This document shows, piece by piece, positions 47,374 to 55,186 of a stretch of 64,000 bases of DNA. Positions within the stretch are counted from its first letter, which is position 1. Each line of letters begins with the position of its first letter. The position numbers and the translations under genes were made by a program. Source of the stretch: Robinsoniella peoriensis (GTDB lineage: Bacteria; Bacillota; Clostridia; Lachnospirales; Lachnospiraceae); assembly GCF_000797495.1 (NCBI RefSeq), contig NZ_JTGN01000022.1, positions 34,986 to 98,985 of the forward strand, given 5' to 3'. Under the pieces are notes generated by a model that did not search any database, had not been told where the DNA came from, and saw only the letters and a program-made list of their open reading frames with translations.

Positions 47374-47565
47374 AGACTTTTTTTCGTTAACATAACGATT
47401 TTTAAGTCCTTCATTCATTTTCACTCATCATTTTTTTCACTTCCTAATTTCATGAACAAATTCATTTTTAAATTTTTCACAAATTGTTCACATTTAGAAT
47501 AACAATGGATGTACAAATTTACTAGAGTAAAATATTTCGCTTTGAGGTAATATTTTTCTGTCCCT

Positions 47566-47588
47566 GCAAAAAAAGTAACTTTTTTTGC
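47566..47588. repeat. Near-perfect palindrome
   Basis: GCAAAAAAAGT, one central base, ACTTTTTTTGC: 11-bp arms with almost no loop. It may be an operator or a structured RNA end; no gene abuts it. Confidence 0.5.
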
Positions 47589-47889
47589 TGTTTGGGTAAG
47601 ATTTCGTGTCAGAAAAGAAGGGTTTTTTACTTTTTAGGGACTTATAAAAGTAAATTTAATTTACATGATATGTTTATTTGGTTCAAATCAAGTATAGCCG
47701 ACACTAATTAACTATATGTTTGGCTCAAATGCTCTGCCTATAACAGCCAGATCACATACTATCTTTAATTTAATTATTTACGCTTTTTTTGAATTTGTAA
47801 TTCAATGCATTTTAAATTTAATTGTTTTATACTTCACTTAGGCAGTCGTTCTGCAAGGGTGATTCCCACTTCCGATAGGAGGTGGTATA

Positions 47890-47985
47890 ATGAGTACTTA
47901 CGAAGAATTTATGATTATCATAAATGTAGCTTCTTTAATCGTTGCTATCCTTATTTACTCTAAACATAAAGATACAAAAAAATAA
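47890..47985 (+). CDS. Small hydrophobic holin-like peptide, putative type I toxin (locus 2, copy 1)
   Basis: 31 residues, beginning MSTYEEFMIIIN and ending YSKHKDTKK. It has one membrane segment (about residues 8-23) and a basic tail, as in Firmicute Hol_Tox-type peptides. AGGAGGTGG precedes the ATG, and a TATACT -10 lies at 47828-47833. The leader (AGGCAGTCGTT...GGTGATTCCCAC) is mirrored by an inverted copy after the terminator (GTGGAAGTCACGCTTGTG...CGACTGCCT), so the ends of a full-length mRNA could pair and hide the ribosome binding site. The coding sequence is unchanged in copy 2. Confidence 0.78.
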   Translation: MSTYEEFMIIINVASLIVAILIYSKHKDTKK

Positions 47986-48022
47986 TCACCCCTGCCATCC
48001 AAAGTAGTGGGTGATTATTTTT
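47977..48022. terminator. Bidirectional terminator of TA locus 2, copy 1
   Basis: AAAAATAATCACCC / GGGTGATTATTTTT is a 14-bp stem with T-runs on both strands, overlapping the toxin stop codon. Confidence 0.88.
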
Positions 48023-48068
48023 AATTAACCATAGTGGAAGTCACGCTTGTGAAAGCGACTGCCTTTGT
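47977..48068 (-). ncRNA. Putative antisense antitoxin RNA (locus 2, copy 1)
   Basis: About 90 nt from a consensus promoter (48075-48103) to the shared terminator. It is complementary to the toxin 3' untranslated region and last codons. Its 5' end (AGGCAGTCGCTTTCACAAGCGTG) begins like the toxin leader. Confidence 0.72.
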
Positions 48069-48074
48069 ATCTTT

Positions 48075-48103
48075 ATCTTACACTCCATTTTCATTTTTGT
48101 CAA
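48075..48103 (-). promoter_or_regulatory. Consensus sigma-A promoter of antitoxin RNA (copy 1)
   Basis: On the minus strand, TTGACA (48098-48103), a 17-nt spacer, and TAAGAT (48075-48080). It is clearly stronger than the toxin promoter, which lacks a good -35, as expected when antitoxin must be in excess. Confidence 0.85.
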
Positions 48104-48316
48104 CTTGTAATTTGCATTTATTTATAATCAATTTCAATTCATTTCTTATAAACAATTAATCTGCCTACGACAGTCAGATCACATACTATCTTTAATTTAC
48201 TTATTTACACTTTTTTTGAATTTGTAATTCAATGCATTTTTAATTTAATTGTTTTATACTTTACTTAGGCAGTCGTTCTGCAAGGGTGATTCCCACTTCC
48301 GATAGGAGGTGGTATA

Positions 48317-48412
48317 ATGAGTACTTACGAAGAATTTATGATTATCATAAATGTAGCTTCTTTAATCGTTGCTATCCTTATTTACTCTAAACATAAAGAT
48401 ACAAAAAAATAA
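48317..48412 (+). CDS. Small hydrophobic holin-like peptide, putative type I toxin (locus 2, copy 2)
   Basis: Encodes the same 31-residue peptide as 47890-47985 and keeps the same ribosome binding site and leader. The TATACT -10 is at 48255-48260. Leader, ORF and terminator hardly differ from copy 1, which indicates recent duplication or selection. Confidence 0.78.
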   Translation: MSTYEEFMIIINVASLIVAILIYSKHKDTKK

Positions 48413-48495
48413 TCACCCCTGCCCTCCAAAGTAGTGGGTGATTATTTTTAATTAACCATAGTGGAAGTCACGCTTGTGAAAGCGACTGCCTTTGT
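48404..48495 (-). ncRNA. Putative antisense antitoxin RNA (locus 2, copy 2)
   Basis: Same layout as copy 1, ending at the stem AAAAATAATCACCC / GGGTGATTATTTTT (48405-48449). Near-identity to copy 1 means the antitoxins should cross-neutralise both toxins. Confidence 0.72.
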
Positions 48496-48501
48496 ATCTT
48501 T

Positions 48502-48530
48502 ATCTTACACTCCATTTTAGTTTTTGTCAA
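48502..48530 (-). promoter_or_regulatory. Consensus sigma-A promoter of antitoxin RNA (copy 2)
   Basis: On the minus strand, TTGACA (48525-48530), a 17-nt spacer, and TAAGAT (48502-48507). Confidence 0.85.
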
Positions 48531-48649
48531 CTTTTACTTTGCATTTATTTGAAATTAATTCATTTCTTATAAACAATTGATCTGCCTACGACAGTCAGAT
48601 CACATACTATCTTTCATTTACTTATTTACGCTTTTTTTGAATTTGTAAT

Positions 48650-48688
48650 ATCCTTATTTACTCTAAACATAAAGATACAAAAAAATAA
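48650..48688 (+). pseudogene. Remnant of toxin gene (locus 2, copy 3)
   Basis: Only the last 12 codons (ILIYSKHKDTKK) and the stop remain. The promoter, ribosome binding site and N-terminal codons are missing through one deletion that joins ...TTTGTAA directly to TATCCTTATTT. Confidence 0.85.
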
Positions 48689-48770
48689 TCACCCCTGCCG
48701 CCAAAGTAGTGGGTGATTATTTTTAATTAACCATAGTGGAAGTCACGCTTGTGAAGGCGACTGCCTTTAT
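48681..48770 (-). ncRNA. Putative solo antitoxin RNA (locus 2, copy 3)
   Basis: The RNA gene is intact although its toxin is gone: promoter at 48777-48805 and terminator stem at 48681-48724 are preserved. It could act in trans on copies 1 and 2. Confidence 0.68.
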
Positions 48771-48776
48771 ATCTTT

Positions 48777-48805
48777 ATCTTATACTCCATTTTCATTTTT
48801 GTCAA
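48777..48805 (-). promoter_or_regulatory. Consensus sigma-A promoter of solo antitoxin RNA
   Basis: On the minus strand, TTGACA (48800-48805), a 17-nt spacer, and TAAGAT (48777-48782). Confidence 0.83.
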
Positions 48806-48841
48806 CTTTTACTTTGCATTTTATTGCATTTATAAAAAAAT

Positions 48842-49306
48842 CTAATTATCCAAGAATCTGCTTATCCCCTCTATTAAAATTGCATGATCTTCTAAATGAG
48901 GAAGCCCGGAAACGCAAATTGATCCTATTACGCTTCCTCCTTTTAAACGTATTGGAAACCCTCCTCCACAGGCAGCATAATCTTCTGGCTCTAAAAACCA
49001 GTCTTTAATCATATCTTCCTGGTTTTCTTCCAGCTGGGCATATGCTCTCAGAGTGCTCATCTCCATTACTTCCACCATATTACTTTTTCTTTTCAGCCAC
49101 ATTTCATGAAACTTTCCGGTTCCATCCGGTAGGTATTTAAAAACACTTACCTGGTTTATCTTTACTTCAATTGCTACTGTTTCTTTCTTTTCCTGGCTTA
49201 CCTTTAGCATCTCCATTCCCAAATCAAAAGCATTTTTATGAGAAAAAGATGTAAACTGATATAGTTTTTCCTCATCCAGGCATCTTTCCATTAACGATTG
49301 TTCCAT
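48842..49306 (-). CDS. HbpS/GlcG-like (UPF0303-type) protein
   Basis: Small soluble protein of 154 residues with the fold of the HbpS/GlcG family. Motifs include LDEEKLYQFTSF and FPIRLKGGSVIGSICVSGLPH, the conserved GG(S)xxGxI(x)VSG loop. Members are often annotated as heme-degrading domain proteins, but many sit in sugar and diol clusters with no heme link, and the biochemical role is unclear. AAGGAGGATT precedes the ATG. It follows the DUF4432 gene by 94 bp and is probably in the same operon. It lies directly beside the toxin-antitoxin array. Confidence 0.8.
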   Translation of the reverse strand: MEQSLMERCLDEEKLYQFTSFSHKNAFDLGMEMLKVSQEKKETVAIEVKINQVSVFKYLPDGTGKFHEMWLKRKSNMVEVMEMSTLRAYAQLEENQEDMIKDWFLEPEDYAACGGGFPIRLKGGSVIGSICVSGLPHLEDHAILIEGISRFLDN

Positions 49307-49320
49307 TCTTAATCCTCCTT

Positions 49321-49346
49321 AATAGCACAAACTGGCTTGCGCTATT
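49321..49346 (-). promoter_or_regulatory. Intercistronic hairpin
   Basis: AATAGC(A)CAA / TTG(C)GCTATT, a 10-bp stem with one G-U pair, between the DUF4432-type gene and the HbpS-like gene, just before the ribosome binding site. It may modulate read-through. Confidence 0.45.
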
Positions 49347-49400
49347 TCTTAATCAGCAGTGTGAAAGTAATTTTCTTCCAAACTGAAACCGCTCTTTCTT

Positions 49401-50441
49401 CTACGCTTCATCCGGTAATGTTACAAAAACCTGAAACCTCGTCTTTTTATTTTCAGAAGGTCCTATAGAGGGTGCTGTTTTCTGCCTTATTGCTTCACTT
49501 AGACCTCCGGGCAGGGAATTCCACATCTCTAATGCCAATGTATATGCATTTCCGTAGAATGGATAATCAAATCCTCCTCCATACATCTGCCATACCCATA
49601 AATGTGGAAATACATCCTTTTCCCATCTCATTCCAAATCCGATCTGCAGCCTGTTGTTTTTAACAATAAATTCCGCTTCTTCTAAATTTGACAAGGAAAA
49701 CTCCCTGTATGTTTTACTTTCCTTTTTCTCTACTTTGCTTAAATCACAAGGATTACCTGACTGGTCCGTCACTACAGGCCAGATACCTTCCTGACCTGCT
49801 TCCAGGCAGCTTACCGAACCCAGGTCTGCCTGTACCCCCTTTACAGCCGGAGTACCTTTTACTATAATCTCACAGGTCTCATCCAGAAAATTACCTCCTA
49901 TTGCAGGATGGTGCCCCCACTGGTATTGCATTGTCTGCACACCGCTGTTTATAATTTCTTCCTCCACATAAAGAACTGAATCATTTTCCAGAAGTGTCAG
50001 TGTCTTTTTCAGAATAAACGGAAAACGAAGGGTCGCTACCGATAACTCTACTGTAATCTTTTTCTCTGAATCCTCCAACACATCCATGTTCCAGGGGAGC
50101 AGAGCAACCTCTCCATGCATTCCCATTTCAGCCCCATTTACCCCTTCTCCACAGCTTATTCCCGGAAATAACTCCTGCCATCCGCCTTCATAATAATCCA
50201 TAAAATTTCCTTTGCCGGACGCGATCCCAGGCACAATATCTCTGTCCATATGAGTTCCCCAACTGAACATAAACTCAATATCCTTTGGTTTATATAAAAA
50301 TTCATAGATATCTGCCCCTTTATCCAACGCTATACCTATTTTTATCAGGTTATTTTCTAATGACATATGGCGATACCCATTGATTGTAAATTCTTTTATT
50401 CTGCATCCATAGTTTCTGCGATTAAAATAATCTCTTCCCAT
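49401..50441 (-). CDS. DUF4432 / galactose-mutarotase-like sugar-binding protein
   Basis: A cytoplasmic beta-sandwich protein of 346 residues, of the aldose 1-epimerase superfamily and closest in pattern to DUF4432. Features include DKGADIYEFLYKPKDIEFMF near the start, EGGWQELFPG, GMHGEVALLPW (His in the usual first active-site position), QWGHHPAIG (paired His) and NALEMW-like LALEMWNSLPGG at the end. A role in interconverting sugar anomers or binding an oxidised sugar intermediate is likely but unproven. AGGAGGG precedes the ATG. It is divergent from the ROK repressor, 114 bp away. Confidence 0.82.
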   Translation of the reverse strand: MGRDYFNRRNYGCRIKEFTINGYRHMSLENNLIKIGIALDKGADIYEFLYKPKDIEFMFSWGTHMDRDIVPGIASGKGNFMDYYEGGWQELFPGISCGEGVNGAEMGMHGEVALLPWNMDVLEDSEKKITVELSVATLRFPFILKKTLTLLENDSVLYVEEEIINSGVQTMQYQWGHHPAIGGNFLDETCEIIVKGTPAVKGVQADLGSVSCLEAGQEGIWPVVTDQSGNPCDLSKVEKKESKTYREFSLSNLEEAEFIVKNNRLQIGFGMRWEKDVFPHLWVWQMYGGGFDYPFYGNAYTLALEMWNSLPGGLSEAIRQKTAPSIGPSENKKTRFQVFVTLPDEA

Positions 50442-50494
50442 ATTCCAATCCCTCCTCTTAAATACTGATTTGCTTTTTTGGTGGTTTACACACT

Positions 50495-50522
50495 TTGAAA
50501 AATAGGTTACAATATATATAAT
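50495..50522 (+). promoter_or_regulatory. Sigma-A promoter of the ROK gene
   Basis: TTGAAA (50495-50500), a 16-nt spacer, and TATAAT (50517-50522), in the divergent gap with the DUF4432 gene. Confidence 0.65.
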
Positions 50523-50555
50523 AAAATATTTTTATAAATTAAAGGATAAAACGTT

Positions 50556-51728
50556 ATGAAAAAATCAGGATTAAACCTTATCGGCGTAAAAGAATATAAC
50601 CGTGCTTTAATATTACAATTGATTGCCACCGGAAATGGTACCACACGAAACAGTCTTGCACAGCGCTCAAAGCTTACTTCCATGACGCTGACCAATATTA
50701 CCTCTGAACTATTACAGCAGAATATTATTGTTGAATCAGAAGCTTCCTCTGACTCCAAAAATCTGGGAAGGACACCAAAAATCCTTACCATTTCTCCTAC
50801 TTCTCCTGTTGTAGCAGGAATCTGGATTTCAAAAGACTTTCTCTTTGGAATCTTAAGTGATTTAAGTCTGAAGCTGGTAGCAGCAAAACAGGAAGACTTT
50901 GAGGAAAATGAAACTTCCGAATCCATATTGGAAAAGGCATATCGTCTGGCTGAATACCTCCTTCACCTGACTGAACGTCCGGTACTTGGTATTGGTATTT
51001 CCACGATCGGTGTTGTAGATACCATCCACGGCGTAATCAAAAATGTAACTAACTTTTTTAATATTAAAGAAATGGACATTAAAAGTTATATGTCCCCCAG
51101 ATTTGATATTCCCGTGTATGTAAAAAATGATATGCAGGCAGCCGCTCTTTGCGAAATGTACTATGGCATTGGACAGCAAAAAGAAAACTTCCTGTATATT
51201 GGTATTACAAATGGAATAGCTTCCGCCATAGTTTCAAATAAGCAGCTGTTAAATAACCTTACCGGCTCCTGCGGAGAACTTGGACATACCACCATTGATT
51301 TTAAAGGTCCCAAATGCAATTGCGGCAACCGCGGATGCCTGGAACTGTATGCCAGTGCTCCTGTTATCATTCACAGAATCAATGAAGCCTGCGGCACCAG
51401 GCTGACCACCTTTAAAGAAACCATGGAATACTGCACTACTTCAGTGAAAGCATACTCCATTCTGCAAAACATATCTGATCAGCTTGCCTATGCTCTTAAT
51501 AACCTGATTAATATAATTGATATCAGTACAGTGGTATTTGGTCACTCCGCCGTATATTTTCCGGATGAAATACTGGCTTCTATAGCCTATACCCTGAACC
51601 AGATCAGTATTTTTCGCAATAACCGCACCATAACTCTGCATAAGACAAAATTTGAGGAAAATAGTCCTCTTTACGGATCTGTCTGTGTTATATTAGACCA
51701 GTTATTTACCGGAAACCTGACGATATAA
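50556..51728 (+). CDS. ROK-family transcriptional repressor (XylR/NagC type)
   Basis: 390-residue sugar-responsive repressor. The N-terminal winged helix-turn-helix (about 15-75) includes TRNSLAQRSKLTSMTLTNI. A ROK sugar-kinase-like fold follows, with GIGISTIGVVD, the NDMQAAALCE loop, GELGH and the zinc motif CNCGNRGCLE (Cys254, Cys256, Cys261). It probably represses the flanking DUF4432 and sugar clusters. It is the only regulator in the right-hand 16 kb, so its effector is likely the sugar that cluster uses. The effector is unknown; ROK regulators of this type bind N-acetylglucosamine-6-P, xylose or glucose. Confidence 0.9.
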   Translation: MKKSGLNLIGVKEYNRALILQLIATGNGTTRNSLAQRSKLTSMTLTNITSELLQQNIIVESEASSDSKNLGRTPKILTISPTSPVVAGIWISKDFLFGILSDLSLKLVAAKQEDFEENETSESILEKAYRLAEYLLHLTERPVLGIGISTIGVVDTIHGVIKNVTNFFNIKEMDIKSYMSPRFDIPVYVKNDMQAAALCEMYYGIGQQKENFLYIGITNGIASAIVSNKQLLNNLTGSCGELGHTTIDFKGPKCNCGNRGCLELYASAPVIIHRINEACGTRLTTFKETMEYCTTSVKAYSILQNISDQLAYALNNLINIIDISTVVFGHSAVYFPDEILASIAYTLNQISIFRNNRTITLHKTKFEENSPLYGSVCVILDQLFTGNLTI

Positions 51729-51741
51729 TATGATCTGTCTG

Positions 51742-51803
51742 GTAGTCCATAAAGTTTGGAAAATAGACAAGAATTTATTTGTGATTTAAGCTTTATGGAC
51801 TAC
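51742..51803. repeat. Inverted repeat after ROK gene
   Basis: GTAGTCCATAAAG (51742-51754) and CTTTATGGACTAC (51791-51803) are perfect 13-bp arms around 36 nt. It may be a large-loop hairpin or the relic of a tiny mobile element; no ORF is inside. Confidence 0.7.
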
Positions 51804-51808
51804 TAGAT

Positions 51809-51849
51809 ATTAAGAAGGAAAAGCAAATTCCTTTTCCTTCTTAATTTTA
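51809..51849. terminator. Bidirectional intrinsic terminator
   Basis: ATTAAGAAGGAAAAG / CTTTTCCTTCTTAAT is a perfect 15-bp stem with a 7-nt loop and TTTTAAA after it. It separates the convergent ROK and dehydrogenase genes and includes the latter's stop codon. Confidence 0.85.
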
Positions 51850-52896
51850 AAGATAGATCACCCTTTCTTTTTTTGCTGACTCATATACAGCATCGATAAT
51901 TTTCATCGTATCATAAGCGTCTTCCATCGTGGTTCTGGGTTCTTTTCCTGTAAGTATACATTCCGAAAACTCGCTCAGCTGCTTTGCATACATATTTACC
52001 TGCTCAAACTCCATGGTCACGGCTTCTGCCTGCTTATTCCTAACCTGGCTACTCTCATACACCTTATCTTCCTGCTCGATGTATACTTTTATATCTCCGC
52101 AACCATCCTGTCCAATCGTGCCATTTGCAATAATGCTTCCTTTTGTACCATAGATTTCCAGAAAGCATTTTGCAGCCTGATCCGGTATATTAAAATAGGC
52201 ATCAATATAACAGGTCGCACCTTTTTTCATCTTCAGCATAAAGGAAGCAGAGTCTTCTACCGGATAAGAAAAACTTTTATTTTCAATTATTCCCACTGTT
52301 TTCTCAGCCCGGTCATCCATTAGATATTTCATAAGGTCTATACAATGGATTCCCATATCCATAAGTGCTCCACCACCGGAAATCGCCGGATTCTGACGCC
52401 AATTTCCCTCCATAGGCGGAAACCAGCAGGTTAACTGACCTCTGCAGGAAACAATTTCCCCCAGATCTTTGTGACCTATCATCTCTTTTATCTTCTGATG
52501 TCCATCATGAAAACGCATAACCATTGCCACACCGGCACAGACATTTTTTGTTTTGGCACACTCCATAATTTCTTTTGCGGCAGATGCATGAATTCCAAGC
52601 GGTTTTTCAATTAACAGATGTTTTCCTGCCTCTAAAATTTTAATTGCCTGTTCTTTATGAAATAGTACCGGAGACGCAATATATACCGCGTCTATATCTG
52701 CATTTCTCAGCATATCATCTATGTTGCCATATACATCCGGAATATCGTATTCCTTCATCAGGTCAATCATTCCGTTGGTATTGGTATCCATGACTGCCTG
52801 AATCGATGCATTTGATATTTCATTAATAGCAGGAATCGTCCTTCTTCTTGCTATTCCACCCGCTCCTACAATCCCCCATTTAACATATTCCTTCAT
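51847..52896 (-). CDS. Gfo/Idh/MocA-family sugar dehydrogenase
   Basis: NAD(P)-dependent oxidoreductase, 349 residues. The Rossmann fold at the N-terminus has GIVGAGGIA (8-16). EKP (97-99) is the family's catalytic lysine motif, and MDMGIHCIDL carries the conserved Asp/His of the active site. The C-terminal GFO_IDH_MocA domain has CYIDAYFN and LEIYGTKGSI. Members oxidise a hydroxyl of sugars, inositols or glycosides, often at C3 or C2. AGGAG precedes the ATG. It follows the NagB-like gene by 191 bp and probably ends the PIG-L/NagB-like operon. The substrate is unknown. Confidence 0.87.
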   Translation of the reverse strand: MKEYVKWGIVGAGGIARRRTIPAINEISNASIQAVMDTNTNGMIDLMKEYDIPDVYGNIDDMLRNADIDAVYIASPVLFHKEQAIKILEAGKHLLIEKPLGIHASAAKEIMECAKTKNVCAGVAMVMRFHDGHQKIKEMIGHKDLGEIVSCRGQLTCWFPPMEGNWRQNPAISGGGALMDMGIHCIDLMKYLMDDRAEKTVGIIENKSFSYPVEDSASFMLKMKKGATCYIDAYFNIPDQAAKCFLEIYGTKGSIIANGTIGQDGCGDIKVYIEQEDKVYESSQVRNKQAEAVTMEFEQVNMYAKQLSEFSECILTGKEPRTTMEDAYDTMKIIDAVYESAKKERVIYL

Positions 52897-53087
52897 TTCA
52901 TCTCCTGTTACATATTTATTATTGATAAAGGTTACATAGCATAGCGGGTCTTTTAATAATTACAGAACTTATTCTATTACCTCCATGCTCATTAACATAC
53001 CTTTAAGTAAAAAGCTCTATATTAGATATTACTAAAAAACGCGCTAAAAAGTCTGGATACCACGTTTTCAAGCTAATTATTATACTT

Positions 53088-54044
53088 CTAGTTACAATCA
53101 GCTACTAACGGCCCTGCCAGTTCCTCCAAATAAAAAAGTGTCCCAGGAATTGTTGGAATATAAGAAGAAGTAACCCATCTCGAAGGTCCGTAACGGAGTG
53201 TCATCCACAGGGGCATACCCTGCCATTGCATTCCTCGTGAAAAAGCTCCATCAGCCCCTCCAATCATTCTGTCAGACTTTAAGAATAATCCAGGACCAAT
53301 CGTATTTGCTGTACATGGAACAAGTGATGTCCGACTTTTAAAACTGGTTATTGCATTTTGTTCAATTGTTAATGGATGGAGTAATGCGCCTTTCCTATAA
53401 CATTGATCTTTCCAGATAGTATCTGAATCAAATTCTGCGCCAAAATGTGGTTCCCAAAATGCAATATGACACATTCTACCAATTCCATATATTGTTATAA
53501 GTCTTGCCCCATTTTCTTTTAAACTGGTAATTTTATCTGGATATGTAGGAAGATTCTCCTTTGTTGCAAAATTTCTATGTGATTCAGGTACCGTTAATTT
53601 TCCCAATGGATTATAAAATGCATGTTCCATTGCATATTGAAAAGAACCGGGTTCTGTACTGTCAAGAGTGTTTCCTTCTTTATCCGCCCATTCATCCATA
53701 TTAAAACAATACAAATGGTCGCAGGTAACATTCCATCTCTTTAAGTAATAAACAATCCATTCATACATTCCCATTGGTCCTACAGGTAAAATAAGTGCCA
53801 ACGTCTGTCCCTTTTCTTTTGCCTCCCTAATCTCAAGTGCAATTTCATGCCCTAATTTTACATTAAACTCATCTACGGTTTTACAAGCAGCAATATCAAA
53901 TTCTTTATTCCAGAAATCCTGCCTCTCTTTAATTTCATTTGGACTATGGCTGCAGCACTCATCAATCTTTTCCATATCCCATCCTTTTGGATAAAATCCT
54001 TCCAATAAACTTCCTCTAACTGTCTCATTAAAATTAATTTTCAT
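53088..54044 (-). CDS. Divergent NagB/glucosamine-6-phosphate isomerase-like protein
   Basis: 318 residues with the NagB fold. FNMDEW (Asp117) matches the FNMDEY motif whose Asp is the enolisation base, and GIGRMCHIAFWEP matches NagB's GVGNDGHIAFNEP. However, the catalytic Asp141 of E. coli NagB is replaced by Met191, and Gly by Cys192; only His193 and Glu198 remain. The phosphate-binding TGGTP loop is replaced by PVGPMG. It is also about 50 residues longer than NagB. It therefore probably acts on a non-phosphorylated or unusual sugar and may not be a deaminase. It lies next to a PIG-L deacetylase, which suggests an amino-sugar substrate. AGAGGAT precedes the ATG. Confidence 0.8.
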   Translation of the reverse strand: MKINFNETVRGSLLEGFYPKGWDMEKIDECCSHSPNEIKERQDFWNKEFDIAACKTVDEFNVKLGHEIALEIREAKEKGQTLALILPVGPMGMYEWIVYYLKRWNVTCDHLYCFNMDEWADKEGNTLDSTEPGSFQYAMEHAFYNPLGKLTVPESHRNFATKENLPTYPDKITSLKENGARLITIYGIGRMCHIAFWEPHFGAEFDSDTIWKDQCYRKGALLHPLTIEQNAITSFKSRTSLVPCTANTIGPGLFLKSDRMIGGADGAFSRGMQWQGMPLWMTLRYGPSRWVTSSYIPTIPGTLFYLEELAGPLVADCN

Positions 54045-54094
54045 AAATATCTATCCTCTCTTTCAATACATGTCATTGTTAATATTATTGTCAT

Positions 54095-54805
54095 CTATCT
54101 GGGCAATAACTGTTTCGTTGTCATTCTTGGATAAACGTTACACGGCCTATAGCCTTCAGCAAATGCAACTCCACACTGATACCCTCGGTATCTGGAGCAG
54201 GTTTTAACCATATCTAAAAAGTCTATTCCATCATGTTCCAGCATCCATTTTATCTGTGATTCATGGCATTTCAAGGCTTCTAGCTTTCTGTCAATCTGCT
54301 GTGTTACATCTACGTAATGTGTAGGTATAAAATCTACTCCTGCCAGAGTATCCATAAAATAAATAGGCACAAATTCGTTATAAGCTGCATATCGTACAGA
54401 TTTATGCGCCAATGTGGCAATAAAACTGCTATTAAAAGCAAGCCTGCTTGTTTCTATATGATCCTGCATATAATCCACATCATTATGAGTAATAATTACA
54501 TCTGGTTTAACAATCCTCACAATATCTGCAAGTTCATCTACTGCTTTATTATCGTAACGGTTTACAAGTATATCACCTATATTTAGATTGAACACCTTCT
54601 TAACTCCAAGTATCTTTCCGGCCCTTTCTGATTCCATTGTCCTTATCTCTGCTAAAGGTTCCGGTAAAATTTTCACATGTCCCATATTTCCATTTGCAAC
54701 ATGGCACATATAAACATCTGCACCCTGATCTACATATTTTGCAAGTGTACCACCACATGCAATCTCCAGATCATCCGGATGACACCCTACCGCTAAAACA
54801 TTCAT
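54095..54805 (-). CDS. PIG-L/LmbE-family zinc deacetylase
   Basis: Cytoplasmic N-deacetylase, 236 residues. The zinc-binding CHPDD motif (His9, Asp11, Asp12) stands at the N-terminus, with the third ligand His115 in YMQDH. The family removes N-acetyl groups from GlcNAc conjugates and similar sugars. No signal peptide is seen, so the substrate would be intracellular. CTGGAGG precedes the ATG. It is the first gene of a group with the NagB-like protein and a Gfo/Idh dehydrogenase, which suggests stepwise breakdown of an N-acetylated sugar. Confidence 0.88.
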   Translation of the reverse strand: MNVLAVGCHPDDLEIACGGTLAKYVDQGADVYMCHVANGNMGHVKILPEPLAEIRTMESERAGKILGVKKVFNLNIGDILVNRYDNKAVDELADIVRIVKPDVIITHNDVDYMQDHIETSRLAFNSSFIATLAHKSVRYAAYNEFVPIYFMDTLAGVDFIPTHYVDVTQQIDRKLEALKCHESQIKWMLEHDGIDFLDMVKTCSRYRGYQCGVAFAEGYRPCNVYPRMTTKQLLPR

Positions 54806-55186
54806 CTTAGTTCCTCCAGTCTTTTGCTCTTTAATAATATTATATATGTAATCAATTAATCATTTTATCAATACAATATAATTCATTTGACTAATATTTT
54901 ATCTGTTGATAATTGATAAAATCTACTGTATTTTTCTTTATCATAAATCTATCCATACTGATTATTTACAATATAAACTTAGTATCTATATTTCTTCAAA
55001 CTCCTTTAATCTCAACTGTTTGAAAAGTCCTTTGTGGTTATTAATGGTTTAATAATATGCTTAAGACTGTCTATCAGACCATACATTGGGCCTTGCATAT
55101 ATTTTTACCAGAAAAATGTGTGTTTATCTGATTGACAGCCCTTATTCTATAATAATTTTTTAAGTTTAAGCCGGTTCATACCCTCA
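54806..55186. other. AT-rich gap between two parts of the sugar cluster
   Basis: No ORF. ATTTTATC (54896-54903) and GATAAAAT (54915-54922) form an 8-bp dyad with 11-bp spacing, a possible operator for the PIG-L gene. GACTGTCTATCAGA (55065-55078) and TCTGATTGACAGCC (55127-55140) form a large-loop hairpin 46 nt after the SDR stop, a possible weak terminator. The gap suggests two transcripts. Confidence 0.45.

Larger units (their letters stand above)
47213..47733. other. Upstream region of the GH78 series
   Basis: About 520 bp without a credible ORF. It holds the palindrome at 47289, the direct repeat at 47334 and the T/A palindrome at 47566. TTTCACTTCCTAAT occurs twice (near 47250 and 47435). 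I find no consensus sigma-A promoter for the GH78 gene, so an activator-dependent promoter is likely. Confidence 0.4.
47734..48815. repeat. Tandem array of three toxin-antitoxin units (about 427, 421 and 235 bp)
   Basis: Units start at CTGCCTA/CTGCCTACG (47734, 48161, 48582) and share the AT-rich leader with CTTTTTTTGAATTTGTAA, the small toxin ORF, the terminator and the antisense promoter. Units 1 and 2 are nearly identical. Unit 3 lacks about 145 bp, corresponding to 48228-48372 of unit 2: toxin promoter, leader and most of the ORF. Confidence 0.9.

Noticed and set aside
47734..48815. CRISPR array
   Set aside because: The repeat units are over 400 bp, contiguous, and contain genes and promoters; there are no short spaced repeats or cas genes.
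48842..49306. Calling the HbpS-like protein a heme-degrading enzyme
   Set aside because: No heme uptake or oxygenase genes are nearby and family annotation is weak; only the fold family is claimed.
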